From: Snodgrassella alvi SCGC AB-598-O02
GTDB lineage: Bacteria > Pseudomonadota > Gammaproteobacteria > Burkholderiales > Neisseriaceae
NCBI GenBank assembly: GCA_000725195.1
Contig: JAIL01000250.1
Location: forward strand, 1 to 39,571
Length of the DNA stretch: 39,571 bases
Reading direction: 5' to 3'
In this document: piece after piece, positions 36,319 to 39,571 of the stretch
Position numbering within the stretch: the stretch's first letter is position 1
Layout: each line of letters starts with the position of its first letter
Translations under genes and position numbers: made by a program
The notes under the pieces: generated by a model
Database searches by the model: none
Seen by the model: only the letters and a program-made list of their open reading frames with translations
Told to the model about the DNA's origin: nothing

Positions 36319-37686
36319 ATGAGTAATAGCGGAACAATGAAAAAATCGCACTCGCAGTGGAGCTCTCGTATGGGCTTTATGCTGGCTGCTGCTGGTTCTG
36401 CAGTCGGTCTGGGTAATATCTGGAAATTTCCTTATATGGCCGGACAAATGGGGGGGTCTGTCTTTGTATTAACTTATCTGGTTTGTATGTTTGTCATCGG
36501 ATTGCCAATTCTGGTAACAGAATGGTTAATTGGCCGGCGTGGACAGAAAAATCCGATTCATACTATGGAAGATGTTGCTCAAGCTGAAGGACATTCCGCA
36601 AACTGGCGATGGGTAGGTATTATTGGCGTGTTGGGTTCTTTTTTGATCCTCTCTTTCTATAGTGTGATAGGTGGCTGGGCAACTGACTATATTTTTCTCG
36701 CCGGTAAAGGTACCTTTCTGGGTATGAATGGTGAGGGTACGAATAGAATATTCAGTGAATTTTTAGGCAGTGTGAACCATTTGCTCATCTGGCATACGGT
36801 GTTTATGTTTGCTACTGCGGTAATCGTTGCCATGGGCGTAAGCGGTGGACTGGAACGCTCTTGTAAAATCATGATGCCGGGTTTAGGTTTGTTGCTTATC
36901 GGACTTGTGGTTTATGCAGCTGTGGTTAGTGGTCCGGCATTTGGACAGGCATTTTCTTTTCTGTTTACGCCTAACTGGTCGGCATTAACCGGTGAAGCAG
37001 TACTGGCTGCATTAGGACATGCGTTTTTCAGTTTGTCGCTGGGTATGGGGATCATGATGGCGTATGGTTCGTATCTGGGAAAAGATGTTAATCTGATTTC
37101 AACAGCACGTACTGTAGTTATCCTGGACGTAATTGTGGCTATTTTATCGGGTTTGGTTATTTTTCCATTGGTTTTCGCTAATGGTTTACAACCAGGTAAA
37201 GGAGCTGGCTTGATTTTTGTTACTCTGCCGATTGCTTTTGGTAATATGACAGGTGGTACCATTCTGGGTGTATTATTCTTCATTTTCCTGACTTTTGCCG
37301 CATTAACATCATCTATATCTTTGCTTGAGCCAACTGTAGAATTGCTTGAAGAAAAAACACCTTTAGGGCGAAAATCAGCAACCTTACTGAGCAGTGTCGT
37401 TATATGGGCGCTGGGTGTTGCTTGCGTATTGTCATTTAATGAATGGCAAAATGTGACCTTGTTCGGTAAAAATATCTTTGATTTGTTGGATTATTTTACC
37501 AGTAAGTTGATGCTGCCATTAACTGGTTTGGGTACGATTATTTTTGCTGGCTGGATGATGCATCAGGAAACCATTCGTCGGGAATTAAATCTAAGCCCGA
37601 CCTTATTTGCCGGCTGGAAATTTTTATGTCGTATTGTCATCCCTATTGCGGTAATATTCATTCTGATCTATGGATTTATGGATTAA
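36319..37686 (+). CDS. Sodium-dependent transporter, NSS (LeuT) family
   Basis: 455-aa inner-membrane symporter with about 11 hydrophobic helices, the number usual for many bacterial NSS proteins. The unwound TM1 region GSAVGLGNIWKFPYMAGQMGG carries the sodium and substrate backbone sites, and TM6-TM8 segments (HAFFSLSLGMGIMMAYGSYL, LTFAALTSSISLLEP) are well conserved. Likely substrates are amino acids such as Trp, Tyr or branched-chain types; which one cannot be read. GGGGG before ATG 36319 is a strong ribosome-binding site. A clear terminator follows. Confidence 0.92.
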   Translation: MSNSGTMKKSHSQWSSRMGFMLAAAGSAVGLGNIWKFPYMAGQMGGSVFVLTYLVCMFVIGLPILVTEWLIGRRGQKNPIHTMEDVAQAEGHSANWRWVGIIGVLGSFLILSFYSVIGGWATDYIFLAGKGTFLGMNGEGTNRIFSEFLGSVNHLLIWHTVFMFATAVIVAMGVSGGLERSCKIMMPGLGLLLIGLVVYAAVVSGPAFGQAFSFLFTPNWSALTGEAVLAALGHAFFSLSLGMGIMMAYGSYLGKDVNLISTARTVVILDVIVAILSGLVIFPLVFANGLQPGKGAGLIFVTLPIAFGNMTGGTILGVLFFIFLTFAALTSSISLLEPTVELLEEKTPLGRKSATLLSSVVIWALGVACVLSFNEWQNVTLFGKNIFDLLDYFTSKLMLPLTGLGTIIFAGWMMHQETIRRELNLSPTLFAGWKFLCRIVIPIAVIFILIYGFMD

Positions 37687-37707
37687 AATTCCATATGGAT
37701 TGTTAAT

Positions 37708-37740
37708 AAAAATAGCACTGATTTGATCAGTGCTATTTTT
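37708..37740. terminator. Bidirectional terminator after the NSS transporter gene
   Basis: Perfect 14-bp stem AAAAATAGCACTGA / TCAGTGCTATTTTT (37708-37721 with 37727-37740) with a 5-nt loop. The A and T flanks let it act for the transporter and for the converging yafJ. Confidence 0.92.
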
Positions 37741-37860
37741 ATTTGGCATTTAAAACAATATTACTTTACAGTAAGGCAAATAAATCCCGCACATGTAAAG
37801 TATATGGTTAGTTATAACAAAAAACTAATTATTTGCCAGACTGTCAGAAATTAAACAAGT

Positions 37861-38703
37861 TTACATTTGTACGCCGGCCTGACGGGCTATGATTAAACCT
37901 TGTTCAATACTCATAAATTGTGCGGGCTTTGTGCAATCACGCATAACAATTTCACCTTGTCTAAACATAACCAGCTCTTTAACGGCCAATTGTTCCCATT
38001 TTTCATTACAGGTTAGAGGCAAAGTTGTAATGACTGCAACACGATCGAATGGTGTGGTAACGGCAGAAAAATCTATGGATACATCTTCATCAACCAAGGC
38101 AGCTTCCCCAAAAGGAGCCTGCCTGATAATGTAAAAAAGTAAAGTGCTAGCGTGTGCTATTAACCAGTCACCATTTGATAGCATATAGTTAAACAACCCA
38201 TATTGACGAAGTTCGTGGGTAATTTCTGTTATTACTGCAAACAATTCTTTATCTTCAGGTTTATAGCGAAAACGCTGACGTAGTTGCTCCAGCAAATAGC
38301 AAAAAGCTGCTTCTGAATCTGTCGTACCGACAGGATTAAAAAATTCACCGCTGTTTATATTAAAATTTCGCAAGTTACCATTATGAGCAAATACCCAGTA
38401 TTCCCCCCAGATTTCCCTGACGAAGGGATGGGTATTAACCAAATGTACTTGTCCCTGTGTTGCTTTACGAATATGAGCAATGACGTTTTCAGATTTAATT
38501 TGATATTTCTGCACCAGATCTGCAACAGGAGAATGGGCGCAAGGCTTATCATCCTGCAATAAACGTACACCGTGCCCCTCAAAAAAGGCAATACCAAAAC
38601 CATCTGCATGACTATCAGTCAAACCACCACGCAAACGAAAACCTTCAAATGAAAATACAATATCGGTTGGGGTATTGCAATTCATGCCTAGCAACTGGCA
38701 CAT
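37861..38703 (-). CDS. yafJ: Class II glutamine amidotransferase, YafJ type
   Basis: 280-aa Ntn-hydrolase-fold protein. The nucleophile is Cys2, exposed after removal of Met1 (MCQLLGMNCNTPTDI). Glutaminase-domain motifs HIRKATQG, NTHPF, FAHNGNL and PVGTTDSEAAFCYLL are intact. It has no partner synthase domain, and YafJ proteins have no established reaction. TATGGAG lies 9 bases before the ATG on the minus strand. It is about 25 residues longer than E. coli YafJ at the C-terminus. Convergent with the NSS gene. Confidence 0.9.
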   Translation of the reverse strand: MCQLLGMNCNTPTDIVFSFEGFRLRGGLTDSHADGFGIAFFEGHGVRLLQDDKPCAHSPVADLVQKYQIKSENVIAHIRKATQGQVHLVNTHPFVREIWGEYWVFAHNGNLRNFNINSGEFFNPVGTTDSEAAFCYLLEQLRQRFRYKPEDKELFAVITEITHELRQYGLFNYMLSNGDWLIAHASTLLFYIIRQAPFGEAALVDEDVSIDFSAVTTPFDRVAVITTLPLTCNEKWEQLAVKELVMFRQGEIVMRDCTKPAQFMSIEQGLIIARQAGVQM

Positions 38704-38984
38704 GTATTAATTCTCCATAGATAATTTAACTATGTAATTTTTCATGTTGTTACAAGTAAAATCATACATCGTAATTATATTAATCCACACTTTATAAGTA
38801 TAAATCCATTTCAAAACGCTAACTATAGTAATATTAGCCTCAATGCTAACAGGGAAAATGTGTTTTACAAAGCTAATGTAAAAATAATTTCTAGAAGTGA
38901 ATAAAAATCATGCAACTATCGTCTAAAATAGTTACAGCAAGAAAGTAGAAAATTCTCTATGATATTTTTAAGGAGAATTTCAAT
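38704..38984. other. Spacer between yafJ and the IS3 relic
   Basis: Upstream region of yafJ (minus strand). A small inverted repeat AACTAT / ATAGTT lies at 38914-38933. No IS terminal inverted repeat could be identified. Confidence 0.3.
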
Positions 38985-39443
38985 ATGAAAAAATATCAAA
39001 CCATCAAATCGTATCGATTTTAAAAGAAACTAAAGCTGGCATACCTTTCAAAGAGCTTTGTCGTAAATATGATATGTTAATTTTTACCATTTTACAAATG
39101 GTGAGATAAATATGGTGGTATGCAATCTTCGAATATTAAACGGTTAAAACAGCAGGAAGCTGACAATCGTAAACTCATACAAATGTATGCCGAATTAAGC
39201 TTAACCTTTCAGCGCCAGCAAAATATAATAAAAAAGCTATAGTACCAGCGCCAGTTCGTGAAAGTTTAGCAAAACCTTATATCACGATACTGTGTAACAA
39301 TTAGAATCAGTTGCACTATTGTAAATTTAAGTTGCTGTGCATACTACAACCAACTTAATTTGGTAGATGACTTTATGATGAATTCATTATTCAAGTCAAT
39401 AACAGATAAGCATTTACGTTGGCGATTTCCTAAGTTTTTTTAT
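38985..39443 (+). pseudogene. Broken IS3-family transposase (orfA and start of orfB)
   Basis: A ribosome-binding site AAGGAG precedes ATG 38985. orfA reads MKK, then in a shifted frame NHQIVSILKETKAGIPFKEL and CRKYDM up to a TAA at 39107, then back in the first frame KYGGMQSSNIKRLKQQEADN and MYAELSL, ending at a TAG at 39240-39242. This is the IS3-type HTH plus leucine-zipper protein. An orfB fragment follows (CCAYYNQLNLVDDF, DKHLRWRFPKFFYR) and then loses similarity. The catalytic DDE part is absent, so the element is dead. The sequence after 39443 is a palindrome rather than transposase. Confidence 0.75.
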
Positions 39444-39484
39444 CGAATTATGATTAATGTAAATAGTCAATTAATCATAATTCG
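39444..39484. repeat. Perfect 15-bp inverted repeat at the IS relic end
   Basis: CGAATTATGATTAAT (39444-39458) and ATTAATCATAATTCG (39470-39484) are exact complements with an 11-nt loop. It starts where transposase similarity ends. No T tract follows. Confidence 0.6.
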
Positions 39485-39500
39485 GTCAAGTTTATGGCAT

Positions 39501-39529
39501 TCAAGCGGTATAAAAATTATACCGCTTGA
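39501..39529. terminator. Palindromic hairpin, possible bidirectional terminator
   Basis: Perfect 13-bp stem TCAAGCGGTATAA / TTATACCGCTTGA (39501-39513 with 39517-39529) with loop AAA, followed by a T-rich stretch (TGATTATTTATT). It might end transcription from either side; the gene to the right is outside the window. Confidence 0.5.
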
Positions 39530-39571
39530 TGATTATTTATTAATAACACTATTATATTGTCTAGTTAAAGA

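Noticed and set aside
1-39571. CRISPR array, rRNA genes, prophage structural genes
   Set aside because: No regularly spaced direct repeats, no rRNA-like sequence and no phage structural genes were found anywhere in the window.

Overview
This 39.6 kb window reads as chromosomal DNA of an AT-rich betaproteobacterium of the family Neisseriaceae. Adjacent pairs such as macA-macB and the nth / Do-type protease / nagZ neighbourhood recall Neisseria. The low G+C, the long decayed spacers and the protein set fit the bee-gut genus Snodgrassella better than Neisseria itself. That assignment is inference from recalled family resemblance, not a database search.

Layout. 1-4.8 kb: a tripartite efflux operon (macA, macB and a NodT-type outer membrane lipoprotein) ending in a strong terminator. 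5.3-8.0 kb: dnaQ, ispD and ispF overlapping by 4 bp each, then rpiA. 8.5-11.4 kb: a membrane-anchored thermonuclease, nth and a Do-type lipoprotein protease. 11.5-17.0 kb: nagZ, truB, rpsO and pnp, most with their own terminators. 17.0-17.8 kb: a gene-free AT-rich stretch with a tight cluster of DnaA boxes. 17.8-22.3 kb: mpl, a frameshifted aromatic-acid-type MFS transporter and a MetE-like methyltransferase. 22.3-23.8 kb: a gene desert. 23.8-28.7 kb: an S24 (CI-like) repressor convergent with clpX, then a PBP7-type endopeptidase, ydfG and zur. 29.1-33.3 kb: a tightly overlapping four-gene operon (FabH-like ketosynthase, extended SDR, lactonase-type metallo-hydrolase, F390-synthetase-like adenylating enzyme). 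33.7-38.7 kb: a GFA-family protein, a decayed tRNA-Arg and other relics, a nitrilase-family amidase, an NSS transporter and yafJ. 39-39.5 kb: a broken IS3-family transposase and two long palindromes.

How the genes fit together. NagZ and Mpl belong to cell-wall recycling and the PBP7-like enzyme to cell-wall remodelling. IspD and IspF feed isoprenoid synthesis. RpsO and PNPase are the classical linked ribosome / RNA-decay pair. The least understood unit is the 29.1-33.3 kb operon. Its enzyme types parallel OleA, OleD and OleC of long-chain olefin / beta-lactone biosynthesis, with an AHL-lactonase-like metallo-hydrolase where OleB would be. It is the best candidate for an undescribed system. 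The second most notable signal is the DnaA-box cluster before mpl. Spacers carry several decayed elements (tRNA relic, IS relic, frameshifted transporter), pointing to ongoing genome erosion.
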